NCBI GenBank assembly: GCA_015060685.1
Contig: SUXZ01000007.1
Span: 56,348 to 120,347, forward strand
Direction of reading: 5' to 3'
Origin: Mediterranea massiliensis
GTDB taxonomy: Bacteria > Bacteroidota > Bacteroidia > Bacteroidales > Bacteroidaceae
Length of the DNA: 64,000 nt
Of the stretch, positions 52,401 to 60,756 are shown piece by piece. The translations under genes were made by a program, and so were the position numbers. How positions within the stretch are numbered: the first letter of the stretch is position 1; each line of letters starts with the position of its first letter. Under the pieces are notes generated by a model that saw only the letters and a program-made list of their open reading frames with translations, had not been told where the DNA came from and did no database searches.

Positions 52401-52528
52401 TCTATGTAAACGGTAACAACCTCTTCTTGTGGAGTGATATGCCAGACGACCGCGAATCAAATACCGGTGGTGGCTCGGCTTATCCTACTCAAAGACGTGT
52501 AAACGTTGGTTTCAGATTAACCTTATAA
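49406..52528 (+). CDS. xusA: SusC/RagA-type TonB-linked outer membrane xylan-oligosaccharide transporter (XusA)
   Basis: 1040 residues with a signal peptide ending VAQ. The N-terminal carboxypeptidase-D-like domain (about 33-115) has ITVKGVVLDGNGESVIGASV and ITDIDGNFQLAVPSS. LLEEVVVVGFGQQKKESVVG is the TonB box/plug start; PQIQIRGVTSWN and LVLVDGIERPM belong to the plug. A barrel follows and ends RRVNVGFRLTL. It imports oligosaccharides with the SusD partner, whose gene starts 12 bases later. ATGs at 49406 and 49412 are both usable. The symbol follows the xusA-E naming of the conserved xylan core and is inferred from gene order. Confidence 0.9.
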   Translation: MVMKNVTKKIQKIPFLFFLMLLSCFSAVAQNGITVKGVVLDGNGESVIGASVVLKSDATVGTITDIDGNFQLAVPSSNSVLVISYIGMKTQEVKASTSLIKVTMQDDSQLLEEVVVVGFGQQKKESVVGAIAQATGEKLERTGGVTSLGQALSGNLPGVITMQTSGQPGAEDPQIQIRGVTSWNSSEPLVLVDGIERPMNSVDINSVATISVLKDASATAVFGVRGANGVILITTKRGEEGKAQIQVNANATLKFYSKLPDMMDAYDALHMRNEVIERELAWAPEYFTSHYKTQDFIHKYRYPANEEERERYPNMNWADYLLKDVATSYNANVSVSGGTKFVRYYANVDYSHEGDIYKKIASNRGYDPGYSYDRFNVRSNLDFTLTPTTKLSVNLSGSHAVTKSPGGQYPNLVWAAFYGTAPDSFVPIYNSGHFGFYQPKPTQSSQNSAEYLYGNGISYNTNDRLNTDFTLQQDLKFILKGLRANVRVAFDNSFGEGGRGVDDTNDWENENYKWIDPDTGQVYYSESQSGLQKFDYYNTKSWGISAGGTGGAYRRVNYSAQLDYANTFGQHTVGAMGNFSREQYATGSVQPYYRENWVFRATYDYAKRYMLEYNGAYNGSEKFADEYRFGFFNSGAVGWMLSEEPLFKKLNAKWIDMLKLRGSWGQIGDDNAGRWLYMDTWATGGNMAQGLTGINGSGSPYDWWYQSALGNPNVKWEIATKLDLAVDFSFFGGLFAGSFDYFKEKRSDILLDGGRRAIPDYFGTTAPTANLGEVESEGYEFELRWNKVLGDWRIWGNASLTHAESKVVEADDPVLMPEYQKDANKPIGQTYSYVDNGFYNTWDELYGSTAHDTNDQFRLPGNYIIIDYDADGVITQNDQVPYGYTGIPQNSMNAQFGVDWKGWSFFVQFYGVNNVTRFVNLASFEEFRNISYYEGSYWNKYNTNADVSLPRWGALSNSYTQGTRYLFDGSYLRLKYAELAYTFNKSSWIKNIGLSSLRLYVNGNNLFLWSDMPDDRESNTGGGSAYPTQRRVNVGFRLTL

Positions 52529-52540
52529 TTTGAATGGAAT

Positions 52541-54442
52541 ATGAAAAAAACATTAGTATATATTTTAGGACTGATGCTCTTGTTCCCTTGTCTTACTTCT
52601 TGTAAAGACTACTTGGACAAGGACCCTGAATCAGTTATTGATGAACGTGATGCGTTCAAAAATTTCAAAAACTTCCAAGGTTTTGTTGAACGCGTATCAC
52701 ATACCATCCCTAACGTTGCCAAGTCAAACTGGGCAACATCATTCAACTGGGGTGAGGATGAAGTAATCACCACCGGTACAGGTGACCGTATGTTCGGTGC
52801 TGCTATCGACCGTGGTGCTTATCGCGACTATATTACTCAAGAAGGTAGTGGTAACTACTCTGCCTATTTCCGTCGTAACTCTCAAACTTTTGGTGGCGAC
52901 CGTTTCTCTAAGGACATCTGGAACGGTGGTTGGGCTGCTATCCGTGTGGTAAACATGGGTCTTCAAGCTTTGGAAGACGGTTTGTTAACAGAAGCTACTG
53001 CCGAGCAACGTCAATTCTTGGAAGGACAAATGTACTTCTGGCGTGCTTACTTCCACTTCCAATCATCTGTATGGTTTGGTGGTCTTCCTTATGTAGATAC
53101 AGTATTGCCAAGCGACGAACCTCTCCGTTTACCTCGTTTGAGCTATCAGGAAATGGCCGAGAAGTGTATTGCCGACCTGAAGATTGCTGTTGAAAAATTG
53201 CCTTTGGATTGGGACAATACCACAACCGGTACTCCTACTAAGGGTAATAACGAATTGCGTCCTAATAAGATTTGGGCAATGGCTATGTTGGGTAAGGTAC
53301 AATTGTATGCCGGTAGCCCATTGATGAATGCCGGTGTAAACGGTTTGCCTACCGATTATAACAAACAATATTGTGCCGATGCAGCCGATACATTCGGTGA
53401 AATCTTGGCGTTGGTAGAAAGTGGTCAAACTAAATATGATTTGGTTGACTTCAAGGATTTCTCTCAATTGTTCTGCACAACAGACCGTAACTGGTTGATG
53501 CCTGGCTTGGAAGAGGCTATTATCCGTGGCCCTAACTACGGTGCAGACTCATACTGGCGTCAAACTAACTCATATCAACCAACTGATATGGCAACAGGTG
53601 ATGGTATCGTGTTCCACCCATCTGCAAACTATGTACAATATTATGGTATGGCTAATGGTTTGCCTTTGGATGACCCAGAATCTGGTTGGTCAAAGACTCA
53701 ACCTTGGAAGGGTCGCGACCCACGTTTCTATCACGACATCATCTATGATGGACTGAAGATGGTTTCTAAGAAATTGGAAGGTGCCGAAGCTAAGTGGCAA
53801 TATGCCGACTTGGGTAAGAGCGATACTTATACAGGTTCTTACCGTTCGGATCCGGGTAACACCAGCCGTACAGGTTACTTGATGTACAAGCTTATCCCAA
53901 AGAACGCTAATAAGTGGGACGATGGTCACAACTCTTGGGGTCACACTGTACACTTGGAATTGACTCAACTCCGTTTGGCTGAAGTTTACTTGTTCTATGC
54001 TGAAGCTGCTGCTCAAGGTTATAGCGGTGCCGGTAATGCCAAGTCTCCTAAATTCTCGAAGACTGCTGCCGAAGCCATCAACGTTATTCGCGACCGTGCC
54101 GGTGTAGGTCATGTAGCCGACAAGTATATCAATAACTTGGAAGATTTCATGGATGAAGTTCGTCGTGAGCGTGCCGTTGAGTTGGCATACGAAGCTCATC
54201 GTTTCAATGACCTCCGTCGTTGGTTGCTCTTGACTCGTGAACCATACAATGTGAAGACTGCTATCTACTTCGAACGCGATGGTGAATTCGATCCGTTGGC
54301 TGAGCCATCTGAAAGAAAGGTCAAGGGTTGGAAGGAAGAAGTTCTTATCCAACGTAACTTGGGTACCAAGCACTATTGGATGCCGTTCAAGACTGAAGAC
54401 GTTACCATGTATCCTGAATTCTATCAAAATCCGGGTTGGTAA
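52541..54442 (+). CDS. xusB: SusD/RagB-type surface glycan-binding lipoprotein (XusB)
   Basis: 633 residues, lipoprotein signal CLTSC (Cys21), then KDYLDKDPESVIDERDAF, a normal SusD start. WKGRDPRFYHDII and the C-terminal VRRERAVELAYEAHRFNDLR followed by RW are family signatures. It caps the XusA barrel and captures xylan oligomers. It lies in the same operon as XusA (12-base gap) and 28 bases before the second SusC. Length is in the upper normal range. Confidence 0.9.
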   Translation: MKKTLVYILGLMLLFPCLTSCKDYLDKDPESVIDERDAFKNFKNFQGFVERVSHTIPNVAKSNWATSFNWGEDEVITTGTGDRMFGAAIDRGAYRDYITQEGSGNYSAYFRRNSQTFGGDRFSKDIWNGGWAAIRVVNMGLQALEDGLLTEATAEQRQFLEGQMYFWRAYFHFQSSVWFGGLPYVDTVLPSDEPLRLPRLSYQEMAEKCIADLKIAVEKLPLDWDNTTTGTPTKGNNELRPNKIWAMAMLGKVQLYAGSPLMNAGVNGLPTDYNKQYCADAADTFGEILALVESGQTKYDLVDFKDFSQLFCTTDRNWLMPGLEEAIIRGPNYGADSYWRQTNSYQPTDMATGDGIVFHPSANYVQYYGMANGLPLDDPESGWSKTQPWKGRDPRFYHDIIYDGLKMVSKKLEGAEAKWQYADLGKSDTYTGSYRSDPGNTSRTGYLMYKLIPKNANKWDDGHNSWGHTVHLELTQLRLAEVYLFYAEAAAQGYSGAGNAKSPKFSKTAAEAINVIRDRAGVGHVADKYINNLEDFMDEVRRERAVELAYEAHRFNDLRRWLLLTREPYNVKTAIYFERDGEFDPLAEPSERKVKGWKEEVLIQRNLGTKHYWMPFKTEDVTMYPEFYQNPGW

Positions 54443-54470
54443 TATTTTGTAACCTTTAATTAAGATAACA

Positions 54471-57320
54471 ATGAAACATATATATAAAGGACTCGTACTT
54501 TGTGGAGCCTTTGCATTCTCGGCAATGCAGGTTCAAGCACAAACCACCCTTGAGGACTTCGAAAATCTGGCAACAGAGTTAGAAGCCGACGACAACAAGG
54601 TGGACGTTGCATTCCGCTCTGTAGATGAGAAAGACCTTCTCGGAGGTGTCTCTGTCATCGACATGGAGGAATTGAGCAAGAAGGCCTATACAACCTACAG
54701 TTTGGATTTCCTTGAAAACGTGGTAGGTGGCGTAAGTGGCAATATCTGGGGTAACAGCGAATACCTGGTAGTTGTCGATGGTATGATACGTGATGCAAAC
54801 AACGTATTGCCTTCAGAAATTGACAACATCGTTGTATTGAAGGGTGCCCAAGCAGTGGTACTTTATGGTCCCCGTGCCTCTAAGGGTGTTATCCAGATTA
54901 CTACCAAGCGTGGTAAGCAAGGTGACATTCAAATTGATTTGACTGTAAATACCGGTATGTTCGTTCCTAAGTCATATCCTAAGTATTTAGGCTCTGCCGA
55001 ATACATGACTTTGTACAACGAAGCATTGGTAAACGATGGTAGTGCTCCTACTTATACAGCAGAAAATATCTACAACCATGCAAGCGGTTTGAATCCTTAC
55101 CGTTATCCTAACTTGGATATGTATGATAGCGAATACTTGCGTAAGATGTATAACCGTACCGAAGCTGTTGCCGAAATTCAAGGTGGTAGCGACCGCGTAC
55201 AATACTATACCTCTGTTGGTTACTATCGTGAAAGCTCTGCTTTGAAATATGAAAACAATGCTGACAACTATATCAGCCGTTTCTTCGTTCGTGGTAACGT
55301 GGACGTGAAGTTCAACGACTTCATTACAGCTCAAGCTGACGCGAATGCTACATTCTACGATTCATACAGTGCTAAGGGTGACTGGTGGAGCAATGCAGCT
55401 ACCATCCGTCCGAACATGATTGCCCCACTTATTCCGTTGAGCTATATTGAAGAAAACAACGCTTCTGTATGGGCAACTATCAACAACTCAAACTATTTGG
55501 TTGCTGGTAAGTACTTCTTGGGTGCTTCTGACGCATATACTACTAACCCATTGGCCGATGCAATTGCAGCCGGTGACAGCAAGTATGTTAGCCGTAAGTT
55601 CCAGTTCAATACCAAGTTCAATATCGACTTGAGAGGTATTACAGAAGGTTTGTTCTTCCGTGCCAAGTATGGTATCGACTATGCTACTCAGTACAACCAA
55701 GGTTATGATAACAACTATGCTACCTTCCAACCCACTTGGACTAACTACCGTGGTCATGACTTCATCAACTCGGTTACTCAATGGAATGAAGATAGCAAGT
55801 CTGGTAACGAAAATGTAAGTAACACAAACTACGTTTATACTTACAACGTATCGGCTCAATTCGATTATAGCAAAACAATCAACAAAGATCACAACCTTTT
55901 TGCTATGGTATTGGGTAACTTGTGGCAAACCCAACAAAATGGTCAGTACCACCGTACTACCAACTTAAACTTGGGTGTTCAAGCATCTTATAACTACCAA
56001 CAAAAGTATTACGTTGATTTTGCTGCAGCTTTGCCTTACTCTACTAAGTTGCCAGAAAGCAAGCGTCTCGGATTCTCTCCGACAGTTACTTTGGGATGGC
56101 GTCCGACAGCTGAAAGCTTCTTCCAAGATACAGCTTTCGACGATTTGATGTTGACTGCTACTTATGGTGTGATTGCACAAGATATGGATATCACCGAATA
56201 TTATCTCTACTTGTCATCAGTTACTTCTGGCGGATGGTTCTCTTGGGGTGATAATGGTGGTGCCGATGCTATTGAATACAAGCGTTATGGTAACCCCGAC
56301 TTAGGTTACGTTAAACGTAAAGAATTCAACGTAGGTCTTCGCGGTTCGTTGTGGAATAAGTTGATTACTTTCGACTTCAACTACTTCCGCAGTGAAATGA
56401 ACGGTGGCTTGGCAAGAGCATACTCTCGTTATCCTATCTATTTGGAACAAAACAATTATCCGACCTCTAACATGCTTCCACAAGAAAACATTAACGAAGA
56501 CTTGCGTCAAGGTTTTGATTTCAGCGTGTATGCCAATAAGAAGTTCGGTGATTGGGACTTTACACTTGGTGTAAGCGGTATGTATTATACAACAGAGGCT
56601 ACCAAACGTGACGAAGTTATCGCTATCGGTAACGAATATACTTCACGTGTAGGTCAACCATTGAATGCTATCTGGGGTCTTGAAACTGAAGGATTCATCA
56701 CCAGCCAAGATCAAATTGCTGGTTCTCCAGAAGAAGCAACTCCTGATAAATTGAACTATGCATTAGGTCAAACTCCTACTTTGGGTGACTTGAAGTATAA
56801 GGATCAAAACGGTGACAACATTATCGACCAATATGATGAAGTATTCTTGGGCCGTTCAGACACTCCATTCCGTTTAGGTTTGAACTTTACTGCCAAGTAC
56901 AAGAACTGGACCCTCTTTGTAATGGGTAATGGTTACTTCGGTGGTTACGGTTTGAAGAACAGCAGCTACTATTGGGTACACAGTGACCGCAAGTATTCTG
57001 AAGTTGTTCGTGGTCGTTGGACTCCTGAAACTGCAGCTACTGCTACCTTCCCACGTTTGACTACTACCAATGGTGCACACAGCTTCCGCAACTCAGACTT
57101 CTGGTTGTACAAGGCTGACCGCTTCAACTTGTCACAAATCCAAGTTACTTACGATATGCCGGCTGAATGGTTCGAAGGCAGTTTCGTGAAGGGCTTGAGC
57201 GCATACGTAGGTGGATACAATCTGTTGACCATCTCAGGCGAGCGTGAACACTTGGAATTGAACATCGGCAGTGCTCCTCAAACTCGTTTCTATAACCTCG
57301 GTGTGAAGGCTACTTTCTAA
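54471..57320 (+). CDS. xusC: Second SusC-like TonB-linked outer membrane protein (XusC), lacking the N-terminal CarboxypepD domain
   Basis: 949 residues with a type I signal (MQVQAQ). After it comes a short acidic segment TTLEDFENLATELEADDNKV instead of the carboxypeptidase-D-like domain present in XusA. It then goes straight into the plug (KDLLGGVSVIDMEELSKKAY, YLVVVDGMIRD, ASKGVIQITTKRG). The beta-barrel ends PQTRFYNLGVKATF. It should form the second transporter of the locus with the SusD-like protein encoded 23 bases later. No clear TonB box is visible in the shortened N-terminus; DVAFRSVDE is the only candidate. The order SusC-SusD-SusC-SusD is the conserved xylan-locus layout. Confidence 0.88.
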   Translation: MKHIYKGLVLCGAFAFSAMQVQAQTTLEDFENLATELEADDNKVDVAFRSVDEKDLLGGVSVIDMEELSKKAYTTYSLDFLENVVGGVSGNIWGNSEYLVVVDGMIRDANNVLPSEIDNIVVLKGAQAVVLYGPRASKGVIQITTKRGKQGDIQIDLTVNTGMFVPKSYPKYLGSAEYMTLYNEALVNDGSAPTYTAENIYNHASGLNPYRYPNLDMYDSEYLRKMYNRTEAVAEIQGGSDRVQYYTSVGYYRESSALKYENNADNYISRFFVRGNVDVKFNDFITAQADANATFYDSYSAKGDWWSNAATIRPNMIAPLIPLSYIEENNASVWATINNSNYLVAGKYFLGASDAYTTNPLADAIAAGDSKYVSRKFQFNTKFNIDLRGITEGLFFRAKYGIDYATQYNQGYDNNYATFQPTWTNYRGHDFINSVTQWNEDSKSGNENVSNTNYVYTYNVSAQFDYSKTINKDHNLFAMVLGNLWQTQQNGQYHRTTNLNLGVQASYNYQQKYYVDFAAALPYSTKLPESKRLGFSPTVTLGWRPTAESFFQDTAFDDLMLTATYGVIAQDMDITEYYLYLSSVTSGGWFSWGDNGGADAIEYKRYGNPDLGYVKRKEFNVGLRGSLWNKLITFDFNYFRSEMNGGLARAYSRYPIYLEQNNYPTSNMLPQENINEDLRQGFDFSVYANKKFGDWDFTLGVSGMYYTTEATKRDEVIAIGNEYTSRVGQPLNAIWGLETEGFITSQDQIAGSPEEATPDKLNYALGQTPTLGDLKYKDQNGDNIIDQYDEVFLGRSDTPFRLGLNFTAKYKNWTLFVMGNGYFGGYGLKNSSYYWVHSDRKYSEVVRGRWTPETAATATFPRLTTTNGAHSFRNSDFWLYKADRFNLSQIQVTYDMPAEWFEGSFVKGLSAYVGGYNLLTISGEREHLELNIGSAPQTRFYNLGVKATF

Positions 57321-57343
57321 ACCGATTAACTTAGTTAAATAGA

Positions 57344-59158
57344 ATGAATATGAAAAAAATAGTTAAAATAGCAACCCTCGCACTGATGATGCCTGCTATG
57401 GCTACTTTCATCAGTTGTGACGACGTATTCGAGCCTGCTGTTGAGAACATCAAGAACGGTCCGGAAGACTTCGTGATGTATCCTACATGGGTTGAATCAT
57501 ACATTGCTCATGCTTATATCAGCAATCCGTTGGATGAACTTTTATTCAATGATATGGCTACCGATGATGCGGTTTCTAACGAACCCGGTAATAATTATCG
57601 TTCTATGTCAACCGGTTCTTGGACAGCCAGTAACAATCCGATGGACCGTTGGCGTGACCTTCGCGGTTCTATCGTTTATTTGAACTCTGCACTTGAGTTG
57701 ATTCCTGAATCACCTTGGGCAAGTAATCCTACTACTCAAGAGATGTTCGTTGAACGTTTCTCTGGTGAAGTCTATGGCCTTCGTGCTCTCTTCATGCTTC
57801 ACTTGTTGAAGAATCATGCTGGTCCGGTGAATGGTACACTGATGGGTATTCCTATTGTATTGGAACCGGAGACTCCTGAATCTAACTTCAACTTACCTCG
57901 TAACACTTTCAAAGAATGTTACGACCAATTGATTCAAGATGCTGACAAGGCTATCGAAATGTTGACTGAAGAGGCAGTTGATTTGAAAGATAACGAAGCT
58001 CACTTGATTCCTGCCAAATGGGCTGCAAAGGGTGTTGATGTTGGTGAATACAACCGTGTATGGGGTTCTCACATCGTAAACCGTATGAATGCTCGTGTAG
58101 CCAAGGCTATCAAGGCTCAAGCTGCATTGTTGGCAGCCAGCCCTGCATTTGCTGAAGCCGGTGCTGCCGATTGGCAAGATGCTGCCGACGCAATGGCAGA
58201 TGTATTGTCTGCTTTAGGTACTAACCCGGTTGCCGGCATGGATCCTAATGGTCATGTTTGGTATGCTTCTTCTCAAAATGGTGCTATCGGTGCGTTGACC
58301 GGTGGTAACCAAAAGGAAATCCTCTGGCGTGGTAATAAGGGTGAGAACTCTGACCGCGAAAAGAGCAGCTATCCTCCGGGAGCAAGCCACAATGGTAACG
58401 GTCGTGTAAACCCGACACAAAACTTGGTAGATGCTTTCCCTATGGCAAATGGTATGCCTATTACAGCTAATGGTTCTGGATATGATAAAGCTAATCCATA
58501 TGCTGGTCGTGATCCACGTTTGAACAATTACATTGTAGTGAATGGTGCTAACGTTGCTGGAAAAGCTGTTGATACCAGTGTTGATAATGATAAGAACATT
58601 GCCGGTCTGAACCAAGACCCGAAATACCGTGCAACTCGTACAGGTTATTACTTGCGTAAGCATCTGAACGAAAACGTTACTATCCAAACCGATGGTAGTG
58701 CTAACAATGCATGGCACTTCACAGCCTTTATCCGCTACACTGAAATCTTCTTGGGTTATGCCGAAGCTGCTAACGAAGTTTGGGGACCTAAGGGTACAGG
58801 TACTCACGGATATTCGGCTTACGATGTAATCAAGGCTATCCGTAAACGTGCAGGCATTGCAGCTAACGGCGAAGATACCTACTTGGAAGAGTGTGCTGCT
58901 TCAAAAGACAAGATGCGTGAACTTATCCGCAACGAACGTCGTTTGGAACTCTGCTTCGAAGGACATCGTTTCTGGGATATGCGTCGTTGGGAATTGCCTC
59001 TTGACGAACCTGCAATGGGTGTGCGTATCGAAAAGGGTACTTACAACTATTTCGAGGTTGACCCACGTCGTTATGGTACTTACCAAACTTATGGTCCTAT
59101 TCCATATACAGAAGTAATTAAGTTCAGCGAACTCGTTCAAAACGATGGTTGGAAATAG
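57344..59158 (+). CDS. xusD: Second SusD/RagB-type surface glycan-binding lipoprotein (XusD)
   Basis: 604 residues, lipoprotein signal ATFISC (Cys25), then DDVFEPAVENIKNGPEDF. YAGRDPRLNNYIVVNG and LIRNERRLELCFEGHRFWDM followed by RRW are SusD-family signatures. It pairs with XusC. The gaps to its neighbours are 23 and 24 bases. A start at the first ATG (57344) or at MKK two codons later gives the same signal. Confidence 0.9.
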   Translation: MNMKKIVKIATLALMMPAMATFISCDDVFEPAVENIKNGPEDFVMYPTWVESYIAHAYISNPLDELLFNDMATDDAVSNEPGNNYRSMSTGSWTASNNPMDRWRDLRGSIVYLNSALELIPESPWASNPTTQEMFVERFSGEVYGLRALFMLHLLKNHAGPVNGTLMGIPIVLEPETPESNFNLPRNTFKECYDQLIQDADKAIEMLTEEAVDLKDNEAHLIPAKWAAKGVDVGEYNRVWGSHIVNRMNARVAKAIKAQAALLAASPAFAEAGAADWQDAADAMADVLSALGTNPVAGMDPNGHVWYASSQNGAIGALTGGNQKEILWRGNKGENSDREKSSYPPGASHNGNGRVNPTQNLVDAFPMANGMPITANGSGYDKANPYAGRDPRLNNYIVVNGANVAGKAVDTSVDNDKNIAGLNQDPKYRATRTGYYLRKHLNENVTIQTDGSANNAWHFTAFIRYTEIFLGYAEAANEVWGPKGTGTHGYSAYDVIKAIRKRAGIAANGEDTYLEECAASKDKMRELIRNERRLELCFEGHRFWDMRRWELPLDEPAMGVRIEKGTYNYFEVDPRRYGTYQTYGPIPYTEVIKFSELVQNDGWK

Positions 59159-59182
59159 AATTAATCCTAAAAAGATAAGACA

Positions 59183-60676
59183 ATGAAAAAGATACTGTTT
59201 ATATTGTTAGCAATCACAGGATGTATCTTCACCTCGTGTGAAAACCAAGATTGGGACTTCCCCGATTTCGAATATACTACTGTGTACTTTGCTTATCAAA
59301 CTCCTGTCCGCACCATTACATTTGGTGAGGATATTTGGGATACAAGTTTGGATAACCAAGGACAGTGCCAAATCATGGCTACTATCGGTGGTGTCTATTC
59401 AAACGAAGCTAATCGCACCATCTCTATCGAAGTAGATCCTACTATCGTAGATGACGTTACTTTTAAAGATGGTTCTGAAATTGTAGCTATGCCAAGCAAC
59501 TATTACACCCTTTCTGATTCTAAGATTGTGATTCCTGCAGGTAAGTTGTTGGGTGGTGTAACTGTACAGTTGACAGATGCTTTCTTTGCTGACCCTGAAG
59601 CTACAACCGGAAAGTATGTTATTCCTGTTCGTATGACAGGTGTACAAGGTGCAGACTCTATTCTTTCAGGTGTACCTTTGACAGATAGCCCTCGTTTGGC
59701 TGTTGCAGAAGATTGGGATGTTCAACCAAAGAACTATGTATTGTATGCAGTGAAGTACATCAGCCAATACGACTCATGGTACTTGCGTACCGGTACAGAT
59801 GTTTATTCTGATGCTCGTGGTACTGTTGAACGTAAGTATGATGATATTGAGAAGGCTCAACAAGTGAACACATTCTCAACTCTTTCTAAGAACTCGATTG
59901 TTTGGAACTTCGATTTGAAGGACGAAGCCGGTTATGCACGCGATTGTAAGTTGAAATTTGATTTCACTGAAAGTGGTGCCGTATCAATCTCTTCTTTGAG
60001 TAGTGATATTACTGCTTCTGGTAGCGGTCAATACACTGTATTGGGCGAAAAGAACAGTTGGGGCGGTAAAGACCGTGACGTAATGACTTTGGATTATACC
60101 ATTTCATGGCCGGAAATTATTGAACCTATCGGTGATGGTCCTTTGACAGGTTACAGAGCCCAAAATGGTGCAAAAATTGAAGCCGTAGAAGATGGTGGTA
60201 ACTACAAGATGATTATGAGTAACGAAACTGCTGGAGCTAACATGTGGGATGCTCAAGTATTTATCAAGTTGGCTTCTCCAATGAAAGCTAATACTCAATA
60301 TAAGTTATCTTGTAAAGCAAAGGCTTCTTCAGCATACGATGCTCAAGTATTCTTGATTAAAGCTGCTGATGGTGCACAAGCTTATCCTTGGCCTCAAACT
60401 TTGAGTTTCTCGGCAGAAGAAGGTGAAGCTTCAATGACATTCTCTAATAGTGATGATGCTTCAGAAGTAATCATCAACTTTGGAACATTTGCAGGATCGA
60501 TTTCTACAGATGATTGGTCATTGGTTCCTGTTGATGGTGGAGAAAACATCATTCAAAATAGCACATTCGATGGCTATATGTTAGTTAAACCTGCCGGTAC
60601 AGTTCAAATTACCGACAAGTTGGTTCAATGGAGCCGTGGTGTAGCTTCTGAATGGTTTGAAGTTGCTGCAAAATAA
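59183..60676 (+). CDS. xusE: Surface glycan-binding lipoprotein with DUF1735/DUF5627-like N-domain and CBM-like C-domain (XusE)
   Basis: 497 residues, lipoprotein signal CIFTSC (Cys19). An N-terminal DUF1735-like domain (about 30-150; YTTVYFAYQTPVRTITFGED and YTLSDSKIVIPAGKLLGGVT) leads to a middle domain ending TLDYTISWPEI. The C-terminal region (about 330-497) is a jelly-roll resembling the inserts of the neighbouring GH10: MSNETAGANMWDAQVFIKLA, YKLSCKAKASSAYDAQVFLI and ENIIQNSTFDGY. It probably binds xylan at the surface. It has no hydrolase motifs. It occupies the XusE position of the xylan core. An 80-base gap with a hairpin separates it from GH10. Confidence 0.82.
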   Translation: MKKILFILLAITGCIFTSCENQDWDFPDFEYTTVYFAYQTPVRTITFGEDIWDTSLDNQGQCQIMATIGGVYSNEANRTISIEVDPTIVDDVTFKDGSEIVAMPSNYYTLSDSKIVIPAGKLLGGVTVQLTDAFFADPEATTGKYVIPVRMTGVQGADSILSGVPLTDSPRLAVAEDWDVQPKNYVLYAVKYISQYDSWYLRTGTDVYSDARGTVERKYDDIEKAQQVNTFSTLSKNSIVWNFDLKDEAGYARDCKLKFDFTESGAVSISSLSSDITASGSGQYTVLGEKNSWGGKDRDVMTLDYTISWPEIIEPIGDGPLTGYRAQNGAKIEAVEDGGNYKMIMSNETAGANMWDAQVFIKLASPMKANTQYKLSCKAKASSAYDAQVFLIKAADGAQAYPWPQTLSFSAEEGEASMTFSNSDDASEVIINFGTFAGSISTDDWSLVPVDGGENIIQNSTFDGYMLVKPAGTVQITDKLVQWSRGVASEWFEVAAK

Positions 60677-60691
60677 ATTGAATAGGTGAGG

Positions 60692-60713
60692 GATGTGTGC
60701 TTCGGCACGCATC
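60692..60713 (+). promoter_or_regulatory. Intercistronic UUCG hairpin between xusE and the GH10 gene
   Basis: GATGTGTGC, loop TTCG, GCACGCATC: a 9-bp stem (one G-U pair) with a stable tetraloop and no U-tract. It could set the ratio of xylanase to Sus mRNA by stabilising or attenuating the transcript. Confidence 0.5.
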
Positions 60714-60756
60714 TCCTTCCGCTCAATGAAAGTTTTACAATAAAAAACTGAAAAAT

